From a virus: a stretch of 35,169 nt of DNA. The stretch covers positions 1 to 35,169 of IMG/VR virus record IMGVR_UViG_3300036852_000222; one strand, written 5' to 3'. Every line of letters begins with the position of its first letter. Within the stretch, counting starts at the first letter, position 1. Positions 6,545-13,004 of this stretch are shown piece after piece. The position numbers and the translations under genes are program-made. The notes under the pieces are model-generated. The model saw only the letters and a program-made list of their open reading frames with translations. It had not been told where the DNA came from and did no database searches.

Positions 6545-7575
6545 AGTCGAACGTCGTGAGCATTCGGGGGACGTCCGAGATTCCCGCAACCACAGGACGG
6601 ACCCTGCGCAGCAAGATGGACACCGTCCTGCTGACGCCGGAGAGCATCAAGAAGTGGGCGACTCCGCCGTTCCAGAGGGACAAGCGGATCACGGCCCGTG
6701 TGAAGGCGCTCATCGAACAGCTCAAGGTCGACGGTGGCGTCATTCCGGGCATCATCACCCTCGGTGAGTTGAATAAGGCGACGTTCCTCGTCGACGGGCA
6801 GCATCGCATCGAGGCGTTCCTGTTGTCCGGCCTGCCTGAGGGTATCGCCGACGTTCGCGTGTGCTACTTCGAATCGCTGTCGGACATGTCGGAGGAGTTC
6901 GTTCGCCTGAACTCCCAGCTCGTACGGATGCGCAACGACGACTTCCTACGCGGGCTGGAGGCGACAAACCTGCACCTCGCGGAGCTGCGCCGCCGCATCC
7001 CGTTCGCGGGGTACTCGAACATCAGGATGCGCCCGATGACGAACGCGGCACGACGCATGACGAAGGCGACCAGGGTCATCCTCGTAAGCACGGCACTCCG
7101 ATGCTGGTACGGCTCGATGGTGTACCCAACCTCGGGGCCGAGCAGCGTGGAGTGCGCGGGGATGCTGGACGCCGACGAGGTCCGCAGGTTGACGCACGTC
7201 ATGAGCATCTGCTGGGAGGCCTGGGGCGCCGAGCCTGAGAACAATCGCCTCCGGGGCAAGCTCAACATCTCGGTCGTGTTCTGGCTGTGGCGCCGGGTTG
7301 TGCTGCGCGAGGGACTGCCACGCGGCGCGAAGACGACCACAATGACGCCAGATCAGTTTCGGATGTGCCTCATGGCCCTGGCGGCGAACGGGAGGTACGT
7401 GGAGTGGCTGCTTGGGCGCAACCTGACCGACCGCGACAGGTCACCGTGCTATGGGCACATCTGTTCGATCTTCAAGGGTCGCATGGGCGGCATGGGCATC
7501 GGCCGACCGTACTTGCCGACGGTGGAGTGGGCGAACAGCCTGTCGAGCGGACAGGCGCGGATGGTGGGCGCTTGA
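6541..7575 (+). CDS. DGQHR (ParB/DndB-like) domain protein
   Basis: A 344-residue protein with a ParB-N/sulfiredoxin-like core. FQRDKRI (44-50) precedes FLVDGQHRIEAF with DGQHR at 85-89, and then comes the typical EEFVRLNSQ helix. Proteins with DGQHR include DndB of phosphorothioate systems and ParB-like nucleotide-dependent proteins. The C-terminal ~200 residues are helical and unassigned. ATG at 6541 overlaps the annealase stop (ATGA); its own stop overlaps the nuclease start (TTGA). The position between annealase and nuclease suggests a role in recombination or DNA-modification control, but the biochemistry is unknown. Confidence 0.75.
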   Translation: MKSNVVSIRGTSEIPATTGRTLRSKMDTVLLTPESIKKWATPPFQRDKRITARVKALIEQLKVDGGVIPGIITLGELNKATFLVDGQHRIEAFLLSGLPEGIADVRVCYFESLSDMSEEFVRLNSQLVRMRNDDFLRGLEATNLHLAELRRRIPFAGYSNIRMRPMTNAARRMTKATRVILVSTALRCWYGSMVYPTSGPSSVECAGMLDADEVRRLTHVMSICWEAWGAEPENNRLRGKLNISVVFWLWRRVVLREGLPRGAKTTTMTPDQFRMCLMALAANGRYVEWLLGRNLTDRDRSPCYGHICSIFKGRMGGMGIGRPYLPTVEWANSLSSGQARMVGA

Positions 7576-8270
7576 TCACCGCCAGCGCCCTTGCACCGAA
7601 CTGCGGCTACATCAAGGTGTTGTCGGCCAAGAAGCCCAAGACCGAGGCCCAGGAGACCTCGATGTCGAGGGGCACTCTTTTCCACGGCCACGTCGAGCGC
7701 TGGGTGAAGGAAGACCGCCAGCCCGCGGCCGACGACATCGAGATCCAGGGCTGGCTCGACCTCATGGCCTCCGAGTGGTGGCCGACGATGGGCCACACGT
7801 TCACCGAGCTGGCCTGGGGGCTGACCATCGTCGGCTCGTACGTCGAGGTAGTGGAGCTGGAGCCGCACGTCTACACCGTCGGCCCCGACGAGCTGAAGCG
7901 CTCCCCTGGGGCGACCTTGCTCACCGCCGGCCGGGCCGACTTGGCGTGGCTCGACGAGGACCACATGCTCCGGGTCCCGGACATCAAGACCGGGAAGTGG
8001 CCCGTCGCGCCGGCTGCTGCGAACCTCCAGGTCAACGCCGCGGGGCTGGCCCTGTGTCAGCGCTTCTTTGCCAGGGGCTATGTCCCAGGGGTGTACTACG
8101 CCCGTGACGGCGCATGGGATTGGGGCGACCCGGTGGAGGTCGGGACGCCGGCCTGGAACATCCAGATGTCGGCGGTCATGGAGGCCGCGAAGCTCCCGCC
8201 GGAGCCGCGCCCTGGCGATTGGTGCGGGCAATGTTGGGAAAAACGCGCGTGTCCCATGGGGCCACGATGA
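7572..8270 (+). CDS. PD-(D/E)XK Fe-S nuclease (Cas4/RecB-like)
   Basis: A 232-residue nuclease with H38/H40 (GTLFHGHVERW), D123 in AGRADLAW, D137 and K139 in PDIKTGK, and Q153 in NLQVNAAG. This is the RecB-type PD-(D/E)XK set in order. C11 plus C218, C221 and C227 (CGQCWEKRAC) match the four-cysteine Fe-S clasp of Cas4 and AddB. TTG at 7572 is used because it overlaps the previous stop as TTGA and keeps C11 in the protein. It probably resects DNA ends and exposes single strands for the annealase encoded upstream. It is not near CRISPR repeats, so a Cas role is not indicated. Confidence 0.85.
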   Translation: MITASALAPNCGYIKVLSAKKPKTEAQETSMSRGTLFHGHVERWVKEDRQPAADDIEIQGWLDLMASEWWPTMGHTFTELAWGLTIVGSYVEVVELEPHVYTVGPDELKRSPGATLLTAGRADLAWLDEDHMLRVPDIKTGKWPVAPAAANLQVNAAGLALCQRFFARGYVPGVYYARDGAWDWGDPVEVGTPAWNIQMSAVMEAAKLPPEPRPGDWCGQCWEKRACPMGPR

Positions 8271-8626
8271 AGCGCCGCACGCCACGCCGGCTGGAGCGGG
8301 CTGGTTCCGACCCGGATTACATGGATCAGGTACGCCGAATGAATTGCTGCGCTCCGCGGATTTACGTCGGTCCGCCCGGGGGCGAGATGTCGCTCGACCA
8401 TCGCGGGCCCGTTCAAGCTCACCATGCGGGCCGCAAGCCCGGCACGGCTCTGAAGGCCGACGACTCGACGTGCATCCCCCTCTGTGACGCCCACCACCGA
8501 CAATGGCACGACGCGAACGGGGTGTTCAAGGGCTGGACAAAGGCCGAGCGTAGGATGTGGGCCGACGCAGCGATAGCGGATGTCCAGGGGATACTCGGCC
8601 GCGCACGGCTGGTTCGTCGTGCCTGA
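8267..8626 (+). CDS. HNH-type zinc endonuclease (Ref/DUF968-like)
   Basis: A 119-residue protein with CC (27-28), HH (52-53) in VQAHHAGRKPG, then C69-I-P-L-C73-D-A-H76-H77 and H81. This pattern of paired Cys and His around an IPLC..HH core is that of phage Ref- and DUF968-type HNH nucleases, which cut DNA at recombination intermediates. ATG at 8267 overlaps the preceding nuclease stop (ATGA). Function is likely in the same recombination pathway. Confidence 0.75.
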   Translation: MKRRTPRRLERAGSDPDYMDQVRRMNCCAPRIYVGPPGGEMSLDHRGPVQAHHAGRKPGTALKADDSTCIPLCDAHHRQWHDANGVFKGWTKAERRMWADAAIADVQGILGRARLVRRA

Positions 8627-8668
8627 GTGCCCGATCTCCACTGTGATGAAGAAGGGACGTGAGGGGGC

Positions 8669-9307
8669 GTGATGGTCATGGTCTCGAACCACACCGGCTA
8701 CGACATCGGCGTGCTGGCCGAGCGTTATCGTGGCCGGGGGCTTCTAGGGCACCTGTACAGCCCGGGGGCGCAGCGCGGCCCGTTCGAGGAACTTCCGTAC
8801 GCGCTCGACAACGGCGCCTATCCGCTCTGGGAGAAGAACCTCGACTGGCAGCCGGGCCCGTGGCTGCGCCTGCTCGACTGGGCAGCTCGTGCGAAGTTTC
8901 GCCCACTATGGGCGCTGGTTCCCGACGTGATCACCGACCGCGACCGAACACTGGAGCGCTGGGGCGAGTACGTCGGTGCCGTCAGTGAGCGCGGGTTCCG
9001 GCCCGCTTTCGCGCTTCAGGACGGGATGACGTTCGACGACGTGCCGTCCGGCGACTGCATCCTGTTCGTGGGCGGCACCACGAAGTGGAAGGAAGACGCG
9101 ATCGAACCCTGGTGCGCGCGGTTCCCTGGCCGGGTCCACGTCGGCCGAGTGAACCATCAAGCGCGACTGCTGAAGGCCCAGCGAGCTGGCGCCGTATCCG
9201 TGGACGGAAACGGCTGGTTCCGGAAGACCAACCAGCCCGGCGCACGCGTGCAGCGTGACGACCTCGTCGCGTACCTCGAATCCCAGGTCGGAAGGAAGGC
9301 CGCGTGA
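8669..9307 (+). CDS. DpdA-like (tRNA-guanine transglycosylase-related) DNA base-exchange protein
   Basis: A ~212-residue protein. YALDNGAYPLW resembles the substrate-binding D-S-G-G-F region of transglycosylases. PDVITDRDRT, a LFVGGTTKW strand and AGAVSVDGNGW follow in the order of a TIM-barrel transglycosylase, with the Asp of VDGNGW a candidate nucleophile. Short phage DpdA families exchange guanine in DNA for 7-deazaguanines. The overlap with queE (GTGA) strongly supports this pathway. Starts at 8669 (GTG), 8672 (ATG, well placed behind GAGGGGG) and 8678 are all possible. The exact DpdA subfamily was not determined. Confidence 0.65.
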   Translation: MMVMVSNHTGYDIGVLAERYRGRGLLGHLYSPGAQRGPFEELPYALDNGAYPLWEKNLDWQPGPWLRLLDWAARAKFRPLWALVPDVITDRDRTLERWGEYVGAVSERGFRPAFALQDGMTFDDVPSGDCILFVGGTTKWKEDAIEPWCARFPGRVHVGRVNHQARLLKAQRAGAVSVDGNGWFRKTNQPGARVQRDDLVAYLESQVGRKAA

Positions 9308-9909
9308 AGTACCCGGTGACCAAGATTTTCCGCAGCCTTCAAGGTGAGGGGCATTTCGTCGGCTACCCGACGACGTTCGTACGGTTGGCCGGTTGCTCGG
9401 TGCTCAACTGCGCGATCCGAACCGAGTGCGACGAGGCGCCGTGGAAGGCGACCGAGACGCTGAGCGCCGAGGAAATCGTTGAACGCGTGCGCTGTCTCGA
9501 CGCCTGCGAGCGGGCGATCGTGTGCATCACAGGCGGCGAGCCGACGGACCACGACCTCATTCCGCTGATCGCCGCCATCCACCGCATCGGCCTGCGTGTT
9601 CATCTGGAGACCAGCGGCGCGCGCCCGGTGACTGGGCTGCCCATCGAGTGGATCACGGTGTCGCCAAAGACGGCCGACTACGCGCAGCGCACCGGGCACA
9701 CGCTTAAGGTCGTGGTCCGCCCGGGGATGATCTGGCCGGACGTCGCGCGCTACGACTCGCGGACGTCGTTCTTTCACCGGTACCTGCAACCGCTCACCGC
9801 CCGGGACGGGAGCGACAACCGAGCCGAAGTGATCGAGATGCTACTGCGGTTCGGCACCGACCGCTGGGCGCTGTCGACGCAGGCTCACAAGCACTGGGCC
9901 ATGCCGTGA
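9304..9909 (+). CDS. queE: 7-carboxy-7-deazaguanine synthase (QueE), radical SAM
   Basis: A 201-residue QueE, the enzyme that rearranges carboxytetrahydropterin to 7-carboxy-7-deazaguanine, precursor of preQ0. It has SLQGEGHFVGYPTTFVRLAG (11-30), TGGEP (76-80) for SAM binding, LETSG (101-105) and VSPK (119-122), all typical. The cluster cysteines are C31, C36 and C42, giving C-x4-C-x5-C instead of the usual C-x3-C-x2-C, with CDEAP taking the place of CDT. GTG at 9304 overlaps the upstream DpdA-like stop, so modification genes are co-translated. QueD, FolE and QueC are not in the window and may come from the host. Confidence 0.85.
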   Translation: MKYPVTKIFRSLQGEGHFVGYPTTFVRLAGCSVLNCAIRTECDEAPWKATETLSAEEIVERVRCLDACERAIVCITGGEPTDHDLIPLIAAIHRIGLRVHLETSGARPVTGLPIEWITVSPKTADYAQRTGHTLKVVVRPGMIWPDVARYDSRTSFFHRYLQPLTARDGSDNRAEVIEMLLRFGTDRWALSTQAHKHWAMP

Positions 9910-9971
9910 CGCCCGTCGACGAACAATCGGAGCCAAGGACTACTGAGCCCGCCGAAGGGAACCCATCATGA
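9906..9971 (+). CDS. Candidate 21-residue microprotein
   Basis: A frame of 21 codons from GTG 9906 exactly fills the space between queE and the next gene. Its start overlaps the queE stop (GTGA) and its stop overlaps the next ATG (ATGA). The peptide is polar and Pro/Glu-rich (MTPVDEQSEPRTTEPAEGNPS). The perfect coupling may mean it serves to pass ribosomes downstream rather than to make a functional peptide. Confidence 0.4.
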   Translation: MTPVDEQSEPRTTEPAEGNPS

Positions 9972-10270
9972 GTGACGAGAGACCGAGCCCCAGCTTCGCG
10001 GACCCGCCTGCTGGGGCGGCCCCCGTCGTCAGACCCGAGCCGTCGCCGTGCGCTCACCTCGGCTGTCCTCGTACCGGCGGATTCCCGAGTGGGCTTTGCG
10101 AGAGACACTTGCTTGATCGCGAGGTCGCCTTCCTTACCCGTAGGCTGGGGGTAGCGAGGGAGGCGCTGGAATTCACGGCGCGACGAGCCGATCATCCGCT
10201 GACCGGCACTACCTGCATGTGCGACCCGTGCGTCGCTCGTCGCGCCCTCGCTGAACTGGGGGAGCCGTGA
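9968..10270 (+). CDS. Small zinc-binding hypothetical protein
   Basis: A 100-residue protein with CAHLGC...GLCERH near residues 28-47 and a CMCDPC cluster near 80-86. Both look like zinc sites. The N-terminal 25 residues are Pro/Ala-rich and probably disordered. ATG 9968 follows GAAGGGA. Function unknown; a regulatory or accessory DNA-binding role is only a guess. Confidence 0.65.
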   Translation: MSDERPSPSFADPPAGAAPVVRPEPSPCAHLGCPRTGGFPSGLCERHLLDREVAFLTRRLGVAREALEFTARRADHPLTGTTCMCDPCVARRALAELGEP

Positions 10271-10695
10271 GCCGCTCGGGGTACACGACCGAATGGGACA
10301 GTGACGTCGCGATGTGGCGTGGCCAGGTCGCAAGCGCCTCGCGCGGCAAACGCGGGCAGCGGTTCTTTCGTGACCTAGTCGGCGCCCTAGACGCGATGCC
10401 GGTCAAGCGGCTCGTAGACAGTGAATTGGAAACAACGGAGGGGGAGGTGTGCGCATTGGGTGCGTTGGCCAAGCAGCGTGGGGCGAAGCTGACCACCGAC
10501 GACTCCTACGGCGACCACGACAAGCTCGCGGCCACGTTCGATATCGCTCACCAGCTCGCCGCCGAGGTGATGTTCGTGAACGATGAGGCCGGCCCGTACC
10601 GAGGCGAGACCCCGGAGCAACGATGGGCTCGTGTCCGCGGGTGGGCGGTCCAACAGATTGCTATCGACGCCGCCGAGCTGGAGCCCCTCCCATGA
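10267..10695 (+). CDS. Conserved-looking phage hypothetical protein
   Basis: A 142-residue, mostly helical protein with ALDAMPVKRLVDSELET, a CALGALAKQRG segment, and FDIAHQLAAEVMFVNDE followed by TPEQRWARVRGW. From memory this layout recurs in small phage genes of unknown function. GTG 10267 overlaps the previous stop (GTGA). No catalytic motif is visible. Confidence 0.65.
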   Translation: MSRSGYTTEWDSDVAMWRGQVASASRGKRGQRFFRDLVGALDAMPVKRLVDSELETTEGEVCALGALAKQRGAKLTTDDSYGDHDKLAATFDIAHQLAAEVMFVNDEAGPYRGETPEQRWARVRGWAVQQIAIDAAELEPLP

Positions 10696-11003
10696 CCCTC
10701 CCCCTGGTAGAGGCGCTGCGACGAATCCGCGACGCGCACGCGCTGAGCCCGGTGGCATTCGAGCAATTCGCGCGGCGACTCGCGACCGTGGCCCTCGCCG
10801 AGTGGGAGACGCTCGACATCGACGAGCTCGCGCGCGAGTTTCACGACACCTACGAGCGGCTCGCGCCCGGCGTCGGCTGGAAGACCCAGGAGCGTTCCGC
10901 CCGCCCGTGGAACGAGGTGCCTGAAGAAAACCGCGAACTCATGCGACAGACCATCGCTTCCGTGCTTGGCCGTACTCGCTCACCTGGAACGGGGACGCGG
11001 TGA
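10692..11003 (+). CDS. Hypothetical helical protein
   Basis: A 103-residue, mainly helical acidic protein (MTLPLVEALRRIRDAHALSPVAF...). ATG 10692 overlaps the preceding stop as ATGA; the frame extends upstream to 10623 but would overlap that gene by about 70 bases. No family recognised. Confidence 0.6.
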   Translation: MTLPLVEALRRIRDAHALSPVAFEQFARRLATVALAEWETLDIDELAREFHDTYERLAPGVGWKTQERSARPWNEVPEENRELMRQTIASVLGRTRSPGTGTR

Positions 11004-11194
11004 CCAAGGGCCAATTCCGCGTCAGTCCGTTTCGCGCCGTGATCGATGACTCGGGTGAGCGAGACGGCTGGTGGATACGCGCAGAGCCGGACGGAACGGA
11101 ACTATTCATCGGCGGTCATGAACTCGCGAAGATGCGCCGACTGATCCAGAAGGTCGAGAAGTACGAGGCGAAGCGACCGAGCAGGAAGCGCTAG
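11000..11194 (+). CDS. Small hypothetical protein, last gene of plus-strand operon
   Basis: A 64-residue protein with beta-strand character in the first half (FRVSPFRAVIDDSG, GWWIRAEPDGTELFIGG) and a basic helical tail rich in Lys/Arg. GTG 11000 overlaps the previous stop. Its own stop, 11192-11194, overlaps the endolysin stop on the opposite strand. Function unknown. Confidence 0.6.
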   Translation: MTKGQFRVSPFRAVIDDSGERDGWWIRAEPDGTELFIGGHELAKMRRLIQKVEKYEAKRPSRKR

Positions 11195-11682
11195 CTCGTC
11201 GCCTGCGCGCCGCGGTCGAGGTCAAGGTACCCAAGCAAGACGCCGCCGTGAACCACTTCTGGCTGGCCGATCTTCCGCACGACCGAATCACCTTCGCGTG
11301 ACCCGGTTCGGTTGCTGTTCCCGCTGATCTCCGTGATATCACCATCCTCGTCGACGAACTCCACGATACCGGCATGCCCGGTCGTCTCGCTGTGCTGGAT
11401 GATGTAGATCAAGCCCGGGGCGGGGTTCGGCCAGCGCATGTACGGCTGAGCCGTGCGCCATGCTCGCTGAGTTGAGCCGGTGCGGGGGATGGGGTTGTCG
11501 AGGCCGAGCCGAGCTGCGGCCTTGGCGACGCAATGGTAGAGGAACGCGTAGCACCATGGGTTCCCCGGCGCGAGGCCGACGCTGGCCAGGAAGATGTCGA
11601 CGTCATCGCCGGAGTTGTGCGACGTCTCGCGGGTGCCAACGTATGACTGCGTGATGGCCAGCGTCTCGGCGGACAGGCTCAC
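11191..11682 (-). CDS. Endolysin, CHAP-like cysteine amidase/endopeptidase
   Basis: A 163-residue protein with the CHAP/NlpC-type catalytic order. C44 in NPWCYAF sits at a helix start, H103 in TGHAGIVEF on a strand, and E118/N122 in EISGNSN complete the likely triad. Such enzymes cut peptidoglycan peptide or amide bonds and release the virions. No signal peptide or separate binding domain is visible. The start is GTG 11682, overlapping the upstream microprotein stop (GTGA); the longer frame to 11841 would overlap both upstream tiny genes. It is the last gene of the late minus-strand operon. Confidence 0.8.
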   Translation of the reverse strand: MSLSAETLAITQSYVGTRETSHNSGDDVDIFLASVGLAPGNPWCYAFLYHCVAKAAARLGLDNPIPRTGSTQRAWRTAQPYMRWPNPAPGLIYIIQHSETTGHAGIVEFVDEDGDITEISGNSNRTGSREGDSVVRKIGQPEVVHGGVLLGYLDLDRGAQATS

Positions 11683-11780
11683 GGCATGAACCCCGGCCCG
11701 TTGAACCAGATCACCGCGCACACGAGTATCCCGCCCACCAGGATGCTGATGGAGAACGCCAGGGACGTCTCGTTGCTCAC
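11679..11780 (-). CDS. Membrane microprotein of the lysis cassette (33 aa)
   Basis: Thirty-three residues with one clear membrane span, LAFSISILVGGILVCAVIWF, and short polar ends. GTG 11780 overlaps the upstream stop (GTGA), and its stop overlaps the endolysin GTG (GTGA). The position just before the endolysin suggests a small holin, antiholin or spanin-like part. Confidence 0.55.
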   Translation of the reverse strand: MSNETSLAFSISILVGGILVCAVIWFNGPGFMP

Positions 11781-11896
11781 CGGCACATCCTAACCCGCGC
11801 CCGCTCCAGCCAGTCCACCTTGTGCGCCATCGACCCGGCAATCAAGCCGAGCGCGACGACGCAGAGCACGAGTAGGATGCGGCGACCGGAGGTCAG
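11777..11896 (-). CDS. Candidate membrane microprotein with non-standard start
   Basis: A frame of 39 codons with RRILLVLCVVALGLIAGSM, a basic-flanked membrane span, then a charged tail KVDWLERARVRMCR. Its stop overlaps the next gene's GTG (GTGA). There is no ATG; CTG at 11896 would overlap the upstream stop (CTGA), and GTG at 11869 would cut into the membrane span. N-in topology with a basic outside tail would suit a lysis protein, but the start is unresolved. Confidence 0.4.
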   Translation of the reverse strand: MTSGRRILLVLCVVALGLIAGSMAHKVDWLERARVRMCR

Positions 11897-12150
11897 GCTG
11901 GCTCTTTCTCGTCCGTCTCAGGAGCTTCGGTAAAATCCAGGTAGACGAACGATCCGATCTTGAACTGGTTCAGCGCGGCCGAGTTGTTGATCTGCATCTC
12001 CAGCTTCCCGGATGGGGTCCACTTCGACCACGACTTGTTGCGCTCGCCCTGGACGGCCGACAGCACGACGGCATCGGTCTCGTGGGCGCCGCCTCCCCAT
12101 GCGCAAGTATGCGTGACGCTCGTGACTTGGAATTTCGCCCGTACGTTCAT
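11893..12150 (-). CDS. Small conserved-type phage protein, beta-rich
   Basis: An 85-residue protein (MNVRAKFQVTSVTH...). It contains DAVVLSAVQGE, SGKLEMQINNSAALNQFKIGSFVYLDFTEA and an acidic end. This pattern, a small beta domain closing with a YLDFTEA strand, is common in phage small proteins, often near lysis or structural genes. A strong AGGAGG precedes ATG 12150, which overlaps the upstream stop (ATGA). Function not known. Confidence 0.7.
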   Translation of the reverse strand: MNVRAKFQVTSVTHTCAWGGGAHETDAVVLSAVQGERNKSWSKWTPSGKLEMQINNSAALNQFKIGSFVYLDFTEAPETDEKEPA

Positions 12151-12416
12151 GGTATCCCTCCTTTGTTCATCTTCACGGGCGGCCTGGGCGTTTCCGCGTC
12201 CACCGCCTGACCGCCGACCGCAGCGCGCAGCAAGGTTTCCTTGGCCTTTCTGATCTTGGTCGCCTGCTTCTCGGGCTTCTCGCGAAACAGCATCGCCACG
12301 GTAGAGACGGCGGCCCCGATTGCTCCCGCAGCGGCGGGAAGAACACCGGCCGTCGCGAGACCAACGGCAACGCCGCCGATACCGGCGACGATTTCGAGCT
12401 TGCGGTTCGTGGTCAT
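12147..12416 (-). CDS. Putative holin-like membrane protein
   Basis: An 89-residue protein with a long hydrophobic stretch from about residue 8 to 43 (small residues, Gly/Ala/Val), enough for one long or two short membrane spans. A basic tail follows (FREKPEKQATKIRKAKETLL). AAGGAG precedes ATG 12416 at good spacing. A small, Gly/Ala-rich hydrophobic protein with a charged tail near the endolysin is typical of holins, which make the membrane hole, but the class cannot be fixed from sequence alone. Confidence 0.5.
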   Translation of the reverse strand: MTTNRKLEIVAGIGGVAVGLATAGVLPAAAGAIGAAVSTVAMLFREKPEKQATKIRKAKETLLRAAVGGQAVDAETPRPPVKMNKGGIP

Positions 12417-12426
12417 GGGCTCTCCT

Positions 12427-12708
12427 TTACAGGTTGTGCAGCGGTGTCATCCAGGACGGCGAACTCAAGGGTTTGTACGCCGAGGGTTCTTCGGAGGAAG
12501 CCTCGGTGGGCTGCCCTGACTTGCTCGGTTCTCGTTGCCCCGGACTTGACAGGATCTTCTGCATCTCGGAGGCGAGCAACTCGCATTCGATTTGGGTACG
12601 CGTAGCACTCGTGCGCAGCTGCAACCAAAGAGTGGGCGTACTCAAGTGTCCACTGGACTTCGACGTCGATGTCTCCGTCTGTCCGTTCGTCATCGCGTTT
12701 GGGTTCAT
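12427..12708 (-). CDS. Hypothetical soluble protein, lysis region
   Basis: A 93-residue Ser/Thr/Gln-rich protein with a helical centre (LQLRTSATRTQIECELLASEMQKIL). ATG 12708 overlaps the upstream stop (ATGA), which favours this frame over an alternative one at 12413-12742 that has no such coupling. Function unknown. Confidence 0.5.
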   Translation of the reverse strand: MNPNAMTNGQTETSTSKSSGHLSTPTLWLQLRTSATRTQIECELLASEMQKILSSPGQREPSKSGQPTEASSEEPSAYKPLSSPSWMTPLHNL

Positions 12709-13001
12709 CGCCCACGGCCCTTCCTCTCGTCAAGTTTGCCAATCACCTGGTCAACCGCCCTTTCGACGCGTTGCTGCGATTGCTCCACCCGCTCTATCTT
12801 CGCATTCATGGTCGGCAGCTCGATGCGAATGCGCACGATGTCGTCGCGCGTCGAGTTGAGTTCGTCGCGGGTCGGCGTTGTTGCGGCCCACTTCGCGATT
12901 GCCCACGCGATGCCGGCGCCAGATATGAGCACGCCGATAAGGGCTTTCCAGTCGTGCTTTGGGCGGATGAGGGTTCGGATTTCGTCATCGGTAAATCCCA
13001 T
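12705..13001 (-). CDS. Membrane-anchored coiled-coil protein
   Basis: A 98-residue protein with a membrane span at about residues 20-37 (ALIGVLISGAGIAWAIAKW). A long charged helix follows (DELNSTRDDIVRIRIELPT...RVEQSQQRVERAVDQV) and looks coiled-coil. One span plus a coiled coil is the layout of inner-membrane spanins, though small holins and XhlA-type proteins are alternatives. It lies just after the SGNH gene and before the holin-like gene. Confidence 0.55.
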   Translation of the reverse strand: MGFTDDEIRTLIRPKHDWKALIGVLISGAGIAWAIAKWAATTPTRDELNSTRDDIVRIRIELPTMNAKIERVEQSQQRVERAVDQVIGKLDERKGRGR

Positions 13002-13004
13002 CCT

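Noticed and set aside
7572-8270. CRISPR-Cas4 adaptation gene
   Set aside because: No CRISPR repeats or other cas genes are visible; a phage recombination nuclease fits better.
8619-8672. 17-codon frame MPECPISTVMKKGREGA between HNH and DpdA-like genes
   Set aside because: It ends with a GTGA overlap, which is suggestive, but it is too short and its start lacks the 4-base coupling.
12413-12742. 109-codon alternative to the 93-codon gene at 12427-12708
   Set aside because: The 93-codon frame starts with ATGA coupling; the alternative does not.
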